60,352 nucleotides of DNA from a bacterium (lineage in GTDB: Bacteria > Krumholzibacteriota > Krumholzibacteriia > LZORAL124-64-63): contig JAHIYU010000105.1 of NCBI GenBank assembly GCA_018814885.1, positions 1 through 60,352 on the forward strand. Direction: 5' to 3'. A program made the translations under genes and the position numbers. The notes beneath the pieces were generated by a model, which worked only from the letters and a program-made list of their open reading frames with translations, was not told the DNA's origin and made no database searches. Below are positions 1-8,281 of this stretch, in pieces. Position 1 is the first letter of the stretch. Every line of letters begins with the position of its first letter.

Positions 1-123
1 CATTCCATTACGACACCCTGCGATTCGATGCTAATCTTTTCTCAAGTTCCCCCCTCCGGAAACGAATAGCTATGTGGATTGTCATGTCGCGAGGGGAAGA
101 ACCGACCGGGAGTTGCGAGTCAC

Positions 124-1995
124 ATGAAATTCAGCGCCATCAAGCTCAAGTACCAGATGATGATCGTCCTCGGCGCGTTCAGCGTGGCGATCTTCGCCGG
201 ATTCATCGCCGTGAACATGAAGTACACGCGGCGGATCCTGCTCGAGGGCAGCTACGAGAAGGCCGTCGACCGCGTTAAGAGCACGTCGTACGCCATCGAC
301 GGCTTCTTCCAGGAGAAGGCCAAGGTGGCCTGGACGTTCGGCAAGGCGCCGTTCTTGCTCGAGTGGATGATCGACAACACCGAGCGCCGCATCGACCATA
401 CGCACGACGAGACGTACCAGGATCTGCTCGCCATGCTCCGCTGGCTCAAGGCCGCCGATCCGGAGCTCCAGTCGGTCTTCATGGCGTCGGGCATCACCGG
501 GGAGTACTGGGACGAGCAGGAGCGGGATCCCGGCGACGACTACTACGTCTACAACCGGCCCTGGTACCAGTCGGTGATGGCGGCGGGAGAGCCGCTCTTC
601 GACTTCAACATAGATCTGCTCGATCAGGTCATGTACATCTCGTACAACTACCCACTGTTCGCCCCCGACGGCGCCATGATCGGCGTGGCCGGCGTCGACA
701 TCAACCCCGCGGTCCTGCAGCAGCAGCTCAACAACCTCAAGATGTTCGACTCCAGCTCCGCCATGCTGGTACGCCATGACGGGATCATCCTCCACCATCC
801 CGACATGACTAAGGCCCTCAACACCTCTATCACGGACGCGCCGGCGGTGGGCGAGACGCACGGTCTCGAAGAGGCGGCGCAACGCATGCTGGCCGGCGAG
901 ACGGGCATCGCGGACGTGGTCTACGGCGGCGAGGAACGGTTCTTCGTGTTCACGCCCATCGACCCGATCGACGCCATCCTGGTGCTGTCGGTCTCCAAGA
1001 AGGAGATCTTCGCCCAGTACAGCGACATCGTCACGCAGTCCCTGACCCTCATGGCCGTCGCCATCGGCCTGATGCTGATCGTCCAGTTCCTGTACACGCG
1101 CCGCACCACCAAGCCCATCGAGATGATGGCGGGTCTCTGCGAGTCGTTCGTCGGCGCCGGCAACGACAAGCGGTCCCGGAACGAGGATGAGATCTCGCTC
1201 CTGGGACGGACGCTGCGGGGCCTGAGCGATTACGTGGACGAGGTCACCGCTTCGTCCACGGACATCATGACCAACAGCCAGATGATCGCCTCGGACACAC
1301 AGAAGCAGGAGTCGATGGTGCGCGAGGCCGCGGGCGCGCTGCAGCAGATGACCGCCCGGATCGACGTCTCCAGCGTGCAGGCCCGCGAAGCCGGCCAGAC
1401 GACCCAGAAGGCCATGGCCTCGACCCAGTACGGCGTCGAGCAGATGAATCGCCTGGCGGAGGCCATGAACATGCTGCAGGGGTCGTCGAAGGAGATGATG
1501 GCGTTCATCGAGACAATCGAGGAGATCGCACTGCAGACCAACATGCTGGCCCTGAACGCGGCCATCGAGGCCGCCCATGCAGGCGACGTCGGCAAGGGCT
1601 TCGGCGTGGTGGCCGACGAGATACGTCAGCTCTCGCTGCGCAGTTCCGAGGCGGCAACCCGCATCGCCATGGTCCTCAACCGCACCGGAGAGGAGGTGCA
1701 ACAGGGGGCGGGCATCTCCGGCGAGGTCATCGAGCAGTTCAACGATTTCTACCGGCAGGTCAACGAAGTGGGCAAGGTGATGCACAATATCGAGCACGTC
1801 ACCCAGGAGCACACCGAGACCATCCACTCCGTGAACCTGATCATCGACGGCGTCTTCGAGATCACCCGCGGCAACGTGCAGAAGTCGGAAGAATCCGCGA
1901 GCGGCGCCACCCAGCTGGCCGACCGCGCCCTGACGATCCGGTCGATGCTGCCACGCTTCACCAACGCGAAGACGGCGCCGCAGAGGACGGGCTAG
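124..1995 (+). CDS. Methyl-accepting chemotaxis protein with dCache sensor
   Basis: A transmembrane chemoreceptor of 623 aa that would pass ligand binding in the periplasm to CheA/CheW. A first membrane segment lies at about residues 12-30 and a second at about 307-326; between them is a double-Cache sensor. The cytoplasmic part carries the conserved signalling hairpin ([21 protein letters not shown], about residue 465 on). The sensor has Y140-x4-R145-x-W147-Y148 and D192 in GVDI, which resembles the amino-acid-binding dCache signature, so an amino-acid ligand is possible. I chose ATG 124 because the membrane segment follows directly; an in-frame ATG at 79 would add 15 residues with no signal character. 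No che genes are nearby. Confidence 0.93.
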   Translation: MKFSAIKLKYQMMIVLGAFSVAIFAGFIAVNMKYTRRILLEGSYEKAVDRVKSTSYAIDGFFQEKAKVAWTFGKAPFLLEWMIDNTERRIDHTHDETYQDLLAMLRWLKAADPELQSVFMASGITGEYWDEQERDPGDDYYVYNRPWYQSVMAAGEPLFDFNIDLLDQVMYISYNYPLFAPDGAMIGVAGVDINPAVLQQQLNNLKMFDSSSAMLVRHDGIILHHPDMTKALNTSITDAPAVGETHGLEEAAQRMLAGETGIADVVYGGEERFFVFTPIDPIDAILVLSVSKKEIFAQYSDIVTQSLTLMAVAIGLMLIVQFLYTRRTTKPIEMMAGLCESFVGAGNDKRSRNEDEISLLGRTLRGLSDYVDEVTASSTDIMTNSQMIASDTQKQESMVREAAGALQQMTARIDVSSVQAREAGQTTQKAMASTQYGVEQMNRLAEAMNMLQGSSKEMMAFIETIEEIALQTNMLALNAAIEAAHAGDVGKGFGVVADEIRQLSLRSSEAATRIAMVLNRTGEEVQQGAGISGEVIEQFNDFYRQVNEVGKVMHNIEHVTQEHTETIHSVNLIIDGVFEITRGNVQKSEESASGATQLADRALTIRSMLPRFTNAKTAPQRTG

Positions 1996-2155
1996 CCCGC
2001 GTTGTCCCGACGGGGCGCGGCCATCGCGGCGCAACGACGATGAGGGGCCGGCCGCGCCCGCTCAAACCATCTGCAACATTCCGACGTCTAATCGGGTAGT
2101 TACAACCTGCGCTCCCGGCCGGTTGTCCGAATTCCCCGTTAGATCGGATCCGATC

Positions 2156-4804
2156 ATGCGAGTCCTCCTGATCCTGTCGCTGCTGGCCGGCGCGGCCGCA
2201 CAATCCGCAGCCCGCAACGAGAACGCCCCGCCCCCCCCCCGCATCTATCGGACGGCCCGCGTGAACGGCGCGAAGCCGGTCCTGGACGGCCGCGTCGACG
2301 ACCCCGCCTGGCATCACGTGGCGTGGTCGGGCGAGTTCGTCCAGCGCATGCCGGAGGATGGCGCAGCACCCGCGGCCCAGACCGAGTTCAAGATCCTCTA
2401 CGACGACCAGGCCCTCTACTTCGGCTTCCGCATGCACGACGATCCGTCGCTGGTGCGCAGCCTGCTGGCCCGCCGCGACTGGTTTCCCGGCGATTGGATC
2501 GAGGTGAACATCGACAGCTACCACGACCAGAGGACGGCCTTCTCGTTCACGCTCAGCCTTTCCGGCACGCGCGGCGACGAGTTCGTCTCCAACGACGGCA
2601 ACAACTGGGACGGCAGCTGGGACCCCGTATGGGAGGGCGCCACCCGCATCGACGAAGGGGGGTGGACGGCGGAGATGAGGATTCCCCTGAGCCAGCTGCG
2701 CTTCGACGGCGCGGAGGAGCAGGTCTGGGGCCTGCAGGTGCAGCGCCGCATCTTCCGCGAAGAGGAGCGATCGACCTGGCAACAGATCCCCAGGGACGTC
2801 TCCGGCTGGGTCAGCAACTTCGGCGAGATCCACGGCATCCGCAGCATCGAGCCGGCGCGGCGCATCGAGATCATGCCCTACTCCGTCGCCCGGACCGAGA
2901 CCTTCGCGAAGATCGAGGGCGACCCCTACCGCGACGGCAACGCGTCGGACGTCGATATCGGCATGGACGGCAAGATCGGACTGAGCAGCGACCTCACCCT
3001 GGACTTCACCATCAATCCGGACTTCGGTCAGATCGAGGCGGATCCCTCCGAGGTTAACCTGACCGCCTTCGAGACATACTTCAGCGAGAAGCGGCCCTTC
3101 TTCATCGAGGGCGCGAACATCCTGGATCTGCCCCTGGCGCCGGCCATCACCGGCGGCCATTTCACGCGCGACCGGCTCTTCTACTCGCGGCGCATCGGCA
3201 AGCGTCCGGCCCACTCCCCTGACCTGGACGACGACGAGTACGCGAAGGCGCCCGGGAACACCTCGATCCTCGGCGCCGCCAAGCTGACGGGCAAAACAGC
3301 GGACGGCCTGTCCATCTGCATCCTCGAGAGCGCCACGGCCCTCGAAAGGGCCGCCGTGACCGGCCCCGCGGGCGAGAGCGAGACGGCCGTGGAACCGGGC
3401 ACCAACTACTTCGTGGGACGCGCGATGCAGGACTTCCGCGACGGGGATACGGTGATCGGCGCCATGATAACCGCAGTCAACCGCGACATCGAGGATCCCC
3501 AGCTCGAGTTCCTGCGGCGCAGCGCCTACGCCGGAGGCGTGGACCTGCAACACTGCTTCCACGACCGCGACTTCCGTCTGGAGGCCCGTTTCTTCGGCAG
3601 TCGCCTGCGCGGCACCGCCGAGTCCATCGACGCGGCACAGACCGCCTCTGCCCGCTACTTCCAGCGTCCGGACAACGATCACACGGACTACGATCCTACC
3701 CGGACGACCCTGGGCGGCTCGGCCGGTTCGCTGCTGCTGACACGCACCGGCAACAACAGCAGCCTGATGTTCCAGACCGGCGCCGCCTTCCGCTCGCCGG
3801 GCTTCGAGATCAACGACATCGGCTACATGCGCCGCGCCGACGAGATCAACCAGTCGACCTGGGTGGGCTACACGCGGCGCAACCCCTTCTCGATCTTCAA
3901 CTACTGGCAGCTCAACGGGAACCAGTGGCTGAACTGGGACTGGGGCGGCAACTTCCTCGGCGCCGCGGTCAACATGAATTCGAGCTGGGAGTTCAGGAAC
4001 CGCTGGGGCGGCTACTGGGGCGTGTCCCGCACCTTCGCGCAGACGTCCAACACGGCCCTGCGCGGCGGGCCGTCGATGGAGTTGCCGGGCGACACGGAGG
4101 CGAGCTTCAACCTGTGGTCGGATTCCAGCAAGGACGTGCGCTCCAGCCTGGGCGGCTGGTTCGACAAGGGCGACGCGTCCTACTTCGACGTCTGGAACGG
4201 CTGGATCAGCCTCGCGGCGCGGCCGAGCAACGCGCTGCAGATCAGCCTCAACCCCGGCTTCACGCGCAACCTGCACGACATGCAGTACGTGGACACCGTC
4301 TCCCACGACGGCGAGGACCGCTACCTGTTCGGACACGTCGACCAGCGCACCTTCTCGCTGACCTTCCGGCTCGACTACTGCGTCACGCCCAACCTGACCG
4401 TGCAGTACTACGGCTCCCCGTTCGTCTCGTCCGGCAGCTTCGGCGCCTTCAAGCGCATCACCGACCCGCGGGCGGACGCGTACGCCGATCGTTCCCACGC
4501 CTTCGGCTCGGGCGAGATCGCCTACGACACCGTGGACGCCGTCTACGAGGTGGACGAGAACGGCGACGGCGCGGCCGACTACGAGATCGGCGATCCCGAC
4601 TTCAACTTCCGGGACTTCAACTCGAACCTGGTGGTGAGATGGGAGTACGAGCCCGGTTCCACCCTGTTCGTGGTGTGGTCCCAGTCCCGCAGCGACTTCC
4701 TGTCCAGCGGGGCCTCCGACCTCGGGAACGATCTCGACGGGCTCTTCCGGGTGCACCCGCACGACGTGTTCCTGTTGAAGTTCAACCGGTGGTTCTCGCT
4801 GTAG
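2156..4804 (+). CDS. DUF5916 outer-membrane protein with CBM9-like N-domain
   Basis: An exported protein of 882 aa. A short signal peptide (MRVLLILSLLAGAAAQ) is followed by a family-9 carbohydrate-binding-like domain (LDGRVDDPAWHHVAWSGEF, then a beta-sandwich to about residue 220). The DUF5916 region follows, with the hallmark YFSEKRPFFIEGANI and LFYSRRIGK segments. The rest alternates aromatic and polar residues, as in an outer-membrane beta-barrel. The family is common in Bacteroidetes and related phyla, often near TonB systems, but its substrate is unknown. A TTG start at 2123 would add 11 residues; ATG 2156 gives the better signal peptide. It converges on the thioredoxin-TPR gene 36 bp downstream. 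Confidence 0.88.
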   Translation: MRVLLILSLLAGAAAQSAARNENAPPPPRIYRTARVNGAKPVLDGRVDDPAWHHVAWSGEFVQRMPEDGAAPAAQTEFKILYDDQALYFGFRMHDDPSLVRSLLARRDWFPGDWIEVNIDSYHDQRTAFSFTLSLSGTRGDEFVSNDGNNWDGSWDPVWEGATRIDEGGWTAEMRIPLSQLRFDGAEEQVWGLQVQRRIFREEERSTWQQIPRDVSGWVSNFGEIHGIRSIEPARRIEIMPYSVARTETFAKIEGDPYRDGNASDVDIGMDGKIGLSSDLTLDFTINPDFGQIEADPSEVNLTAFETYFSEKRPFFIEGANILDLPLAPAITGGHFTRDRLFYSRRIGKRPAHSPDLDDDEYAKAPGNTSILGAAKLTGKTADGLSICILESATALERAAVTGPAGESETAVEPGTNYFVGRAMQDFRDGDTVIGAMITAVNRDIEDPQLEFLRRSAYAGGVDLQHCFHDRDFRLEARFFGSRLRGTAESIDAAQTASARYFQRPDNDHTDYDPTRTTLGGSAGSLLLTRTGNNSSLMFQTGAAFRSPGFEINDIGYMRRADEINQSTWVGYTRRNPFSIFNYWQLNGNQWLNWDWGGNFLGAAVNMNSSWEFRNRWGGYWGVSRTFAQTSNTALRGGPSMELPGDTEASFNLWSDSSKDVRSSLGGWFDKGDASYFDVWNGWISLAARPSNALQISLNPGFTRNLHDMQYVDTVSHDGEDRYLFGHVDQRTFSLTFRLDYCVTPNLTVQYYGSPFVSSGSFGAFKRITDPRADAYADRSHAFGSGEIAYDTVDAVYEVDENGDGAADYEIGDPDFNFRDFNSNLVVRWEYEPGSTLFVVWSQSRSDFLSSGASDLGNDLDGLFRVHPHDVFLLKFNRWFSL

Positions 4805-4840
4805 GGACTGGCGTCCTCCCGTGCCCGGATAGTCCCGCGA

Positions 4841-6043
4841 TCAGCCGCGCCGCTGCTCCTCGAGAAGCTGCTCGAAGCGGGTGAGCTGGTCCTGATAGCC
4901 CTGGTTTTCCGGCTGGAGCTCGACGGCCCGCTTGATGAAGTCGACGGCCTTGCCGCAATCTCCCATGGCGTTGCAGATCTCGGCCACGGTGTCGAGGATC
5001 TGGGCGCGGGACTCGTCGTCGGGCGCCAGTTCGACGCCCTTCAGGGCGAGCGCGAGCGCCTCCTCCAGGTCGACCCGGTTCTCGAAGCACCACCAGGCGA
5101 ATCTGTTGAGCCGCCTCGGATCCTCCTGCCAGCCCTCGGGCATCGTGCCCCGCATCAGCTCGAGAGCTTTCTCGGGGTTCTCATCCACGATCAGGGCCGC
5201 GTCGACGGCCAGGTGCGCGCGCTGCCCGGTCAGGTCCTCGTCGGTCGCGTCCGCGCTCGCGGCCATGGCCGCCTGCAGGTACGGCGCGGCGCGCCCGGGC
5301 TCGCCGGCCGATTTGGCCACGTCGGTGATCATCGAGGCGAGGTTCAGCTTGTCCGCGACGTCCGTGTCCGCATGGTGGAAGGCGGGCTCCACCTCGGCCT
5401 CGATCTCGTCGAGGGTGAAGGCCTCGCTGTACGACCCGTAGTACATGTTCGTCAGGATGGACTCGGTGTACTCGGCGGCGTTGGCAGGATCCCTGGTGCG
5501 GGCGACCAGGAAGTAGTCCACGGCGCCCTCGAAGTCGTAGGACGTCGAGGCATGGTTGGCCAGCGAGAAGGCCAGGGCAGCCGTGGGCGCCTCGTCGTAG
5601 GCCGCGGTCTTGGCCGCGATGGTGCGACGGTCGGCGGCGCTGGACCTGGCGAACGAGGCCCAGGCCTCGGCCCCGCCGTAGCCGATGGTGCTGTCCGTGG
5701 TCTCGCCGGCGGCGTTGATCGCGATGAAGGTCGGATATCCTCTCACGCCGTACTTCTTGGCGATCTCGGGACCCTCTCCCTTCTCGCAGTCGATCTGCAC
5801 CAGGACCACGTGGTTCAAGGCTTCCTTGATGACATCCGATCCGTTCACCTCACGGGCGAACACCTTGCAGCTGGGTCACCAATCCGTGTAGAAGTCGATG
5901 ACCAGCGGCTTGTCCTCCTGCACCGCGCGGGCGAGCGACGACTTGAAGTCGCCGGGCTCCATGGCCGCCGCGGCGTGCGCGAGCACCAGCAGGACCAGCG
6001 TATGTGCCATCGACATGGCGCGGATTCGTTCGATGCGTTTCAA
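4841..6043 (-). CDS. Thioredoxin-like TPR protein, probable selenoprotein (UxxC)
   Basis: An exported thioredoxin-fold protein of about 400 aa, readable only if the in-frame TGA at 5876-5878 is decoded. Both sides of the TGA are in one frame. Upstream is a signal peptide plus KPLVIDFYTDW; downstream is PSCK and the rest of a thioredoxin fold ending in GVRGYPTFIAI, then TPR-like helices to the end. The TGA sits exactly at the first cysteine of WCxxC, giving W-U56-P-S-C59-K. A TTG start at 6043 lies 6 nt after GGAGG and gives a good n-region (KRIERIRA) and hydrophobic core. The gene ends with its own TGA. A C-to-stop mutation is the alternative, but the open, family-like downstream part and the SECIS-like hairpin argue for selenocysteine. 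The selA/B/C/D genes are not in this window. Confidence 0.8.
5843..5861 (-). promoter_or_regulatory. Candidate bacterial SECIS stem-loop
   Basis: Directly after the in-frame UGA (14 nt spacer) the mRNA can fold GUUCGCC-CGUGA-GGUGAAC. This is 7 base pairs with one G-U, closed by a 5-nt loop. The apical G is second in the loop and lies 23 nt after the UGA. Bacterial SECIS models ask for a hairpin within about 16-37 nt of the UGA with G in the first two loop positions, and this fits. The fold was judged by eye. Confidence 0.65.
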
Positions 6044-6097
6044 GTCGGACCTCCAGACGGGGGACATCGTGGCGGGAGTGAACGAGGGATAGTTTAC

Positions 6098-6126
6098 AAC
6101 ATATCACGTATGATGTTCCCCGCCAA
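6098..6126 (-). promoter_or_regulatory. Possible sigma-70 promoter of the selenoprotein gene
   Basis: On the minus strand, TTGGCG (6126-6121) and TATGTT (6103-6098) are separated by 17 bp and lie about 55 bp upstream of the TTG start. Agreement with consensus is moderate; no experimental or comparative support. Confidence 0.35.
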
Positions 6127-6147
6127 ATGTCCGGCAAATGACAGGGG

Positions 6148-7332
6148 TCATTCCATCCGACCGCGGAAGCGATCCCGCAGAGAGCCGGCGTGGCGGGCGA
6201 AATCGGGCAGGGGGTCTTCCCAGCGGAAGAGCGACCACTCGGACCGCAGCACGTCCTTCAACCAGGAGCCGAGCCCCATCTCGCCCCTGCGCATCAGGGC
6301 GAGGCACGCCGACACGTCCTCCATCAGCAGCGCCGAGCCGCACCCCTCCCGGTAACGCAGGATCTCGGGCACCTCCTCGCCGAGGGCGTCGCGGTAGGCC
6401 ATCATGGTCACGTCGACGCCGCAGCGCGCCGCGAACTCGTTGAAGGACCAGGGACGCGTGTTGACCTCGATGAGCCGGAAGTGGCCGTCACGCGGATCGC
6501 GCTTGAACTCCACCGAGAAGATGCCGCGGTATGGCATGTCCGCGAAGAGCTTGCGGATGGCGGCTGCGGCTTCCGCAACCGCCGCGAGGGGCTCGCTGAT
6601 CATGTAGCTGCTGTCGCCGAAATCGGGCGGGTACATGCGTTTGCGTTGCCTGGCGAAGAGGGCCCGGATCCGTCCCCGCGCATCGATGAAACCGTCGACG
6701 AAGTGGTGCTGATCCGCCCCTCCGGGGACGTATTCCTGCAGCAGCACCTCGAGTCCGGCGTCGGCGATCTCCTCGAGCAGGCGGCTGGCCTCCGCCGCCG
6801 AACCGACGCGGAACGCCTTGCGCCCGAAGCGCAGGCGGAACGCCTGGCTGTCGCAGGGCTTCAGGAACCAGTCCCGGGGCTCGCCGCCCATGATGGATTC
6901 CAGGTCGCGCTCGCAGGCCACGGGCGAGGTGCTGGGCTGATGGATGCCGAGCCGGCCCAGGGTCGCGGACAGGGTCTTCTTGTCCGTGAGGATCGCGTGG
7001 GTCTCGCGTGAAGGGAGGCTGGTCAAGAAGCGCCTGCCGTTCGACTCGGCCCGGCCGACCACGGCGCGCGTCCAGTGATCGCTGCAGGGGATCAGGACCG
7101 CCTCGTCCAGGGGCAGCGCGCCCAGCAGGTCGTCCAGGCCGGCTGGCGAGGGGACTGGTATCGTGCCCGGGGGGAAATGGCGCGCCCAGCGCGACCTGGA
7201 AACGAAGTCCGGCTGTTCGGAGACCAGGCGCAGCGGGATCCCGTTGCGGCCGAGGCTGCGGACGACGCCCAGGGCGGTCAGGAATCCGCCGAACACGACG
7301 GCGGGAATGTCGGCCTTGCCAGTTCCGGACAC
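6148..7332 (-). CDS. ATP-grasp carboxylate-amine ligase-like protein
   Basis: A cytosolic ATP-grasp enzyme of 394 aa that should activate a carboxylate by phosphorylation and join it to an amine; the substrate is not known. The N-terminus has a Rossmann-like preATP-grasp segment (VVFGGFLTALGVVRSLGRNGIPLRLVS). The ATP-grasp core has WFLKPCDSQAFRLRFGRKAFRV, the LLQEYVPGG linker and the metal-binding YRGIFSVEFKRD...LIEVNTRPWSFNEFAA stretch. This matches the carbamoyl-phosphate-synthase-like/D-aspartate-ligase-like subgroup. The GTG start at 7332 is chosen because GGGGGAG lies 8 nt upstream; an open frame continues further upstream but has no family resemblance. It is divergent from the gene at 7507. 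Confidence 0.85.
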   Translation of the reverse strand: MSGTGKADIPAVVFGGFLTALGVVRSLGRNGIPLRLVSEQPDFVSRSRWARHFPPGTIPVPSPAGLDDLLGALPLDEAVLIPCSDHWTRAVVGRAESNGRRFLTSLPSRETHAILTDKKTLSATLGRLGIHQPSTSPVACERDLESIMGGEPRDWFLKPCDSQAFRLRFGRKAFRVGSAAEASRLLEEIADAGLEVLLQEYVPGGADQHHFVDGFIDARGRIRALFARQRKRMYPPDFGDSSYMISEPLAAVAEAAAAIRKLFADMPYRGIFSVEFKRDPRDGHFRLIEVNTRPWSFNEFAARCGVDVTMMAYRDALGEEVPEILRYREGCGSALLMEDVSACLALMRRGEMGLGSWLKDVLRSEWSLFRWEDPLPDFARHAGSLRDRFRGRME

Positions 7333-7506
7333 CGGGATTCTCCCCCTTTTGTTCCGAGCCGATGCCGCCAATTGACACCTTAGCCGGCCATCGTGCAAGG
7401 TCTGATGCCACTTCGTCCCGCGAACACGGCTTGTGCTCGCGGAGCGCGACGCGATAAGGTAGCAAGGATCGCGCCGGACTCCTGTTCCCGTATCTGGAGG
7501 CATGAA

Positions 7507-8262
7507 ATGAGCCGCATATGGGTGTTGACGGTCGTGCTGACGGTCGCCGCGTCGCTCGCCGCGGCCGCGGAGCCGCCCGAGGGCATGGTTTTGATACCAG
7601 GCGGCGCCTACGCCATGGGGATGCACGACGGCGAGGACAACCCCCTGCACGAGGTCGCCGTCTCGCCGTTCTACATGGACCGGACCGAGGTGACCAACGC
7701 CGGGTACCTGGCCTTCTGCGAGGAGACCGGGCGCGACCTGCCGGTCTTCTGGGGCATGGAGCTTTTCCGCTGCGGACCGGACTATCCGGACAACCCCATC
7801 GTGGGCGTCAGCCACTCCGATGCGATCGCCTACGCCGAGTGGGCCGGCAAGCGTCTGCCGACGGAGGCCGAGTGGGAGTTCGCCGCGCGCGGCGGGCTGG
7901 TGGGCAAGATGTTCCCCAACGGCGACGACGCCGATCCCCTCGCGGTCAATCACAAGGGGGCGGGATACGAAGGCACCCTGCCGGTCGGTTCGCTCCTGCC
8001 CAACGGCTACGGCCTGCACGACATGTCGGGAAACGTGCGCGAATGGGTGCTCGACCGCTACGACCCGGACTACTATCGCGAGTGCCCGGCCGAGAATCCC
8101 CAGGGGCCAGAGCAGGGACGCTTCCGTGTGATCCGGGGCGGCGGCTGGTACTCGGGGGCGTTCTGCAACCACATCGACCGCCGCAACGGCCTGCCGTCCA
8201 ATTTCGGCGACTTCAACGTGGGCTTCCGGTGCGCGAAGGACGTGGAGACCGCGGCAGACTAG
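7507..8262 (+). CDS. Exported sulfatase-modifying-factor (FGE-sulfatase) family protein
   Basis: A 251 aa exported protein with a signal peptide (SRIWVLTVVLTVAASLAAAA) and a complete SUMF1/formylglycine-generating-type domain: GMVLIPGGAYAMG, FYMDRTEVTNAGYLAFC, the RLPTEAEWEFAARGG core, GLHDMSGNVREWVLDRY and the final IRGGGWYSG...VGFRC. It has only one cysteine (FCNHIDR) where true formylglycine-generating enzymes use a pair, so it is more likely a structural or other member of the fold than a sulfatase activator. No sulfatase is adjacent. ATG 7507 has GGAGG 6 nt upstream. Confidence 0.9.
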   Translation: MSRIWVLTVVLTVAASLAAAAEPPEGMVLIPGGAYAMGMHDGEDNPLHEVAVSPFYMDRTEVTNAGYLAFCEETGRDLPVFWGMELFRCGPDYPDNPIVGVSHSDAIAYAEWAGKRLPTEAEWEFAARGGLVGKMFPNGDDADPLAVNHKGAGYEGTLPVGSLLPNGYGLHDMSGNVREWVLDRYDPDYYRECPAENPQGPEQGRFRVIRGGGWYSGAFCNHIDRRNGLPSNFGDFNVGFRCAKDVETAAD

Positions 8263-8281
8263 CCGGTACCGCCCAGCCGCG

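Noticed and set aside
1958..4762. Long minus-strand open frame of 934 codons
   Set aside because: It lies opposite the DUF5916 gene and has the low-complexity Arg/Gly/Val/Leu composition of an antisense high-GC frame; no domain or start site.
4841..5863. Thioredoxin gene as a short cytosolic protein starting after the TGA
   Set aside because: That start (MFAREV) lacks half the thioredoxin fold, the signal peptide and an SD, while the upstream frame supplies all three.
7507..8262. True formylglycine-generating enzyme
   Set aside because: Only one of the two active cysteines of the aerobic enzyme is seen and no sulfatase gene is adjacent.
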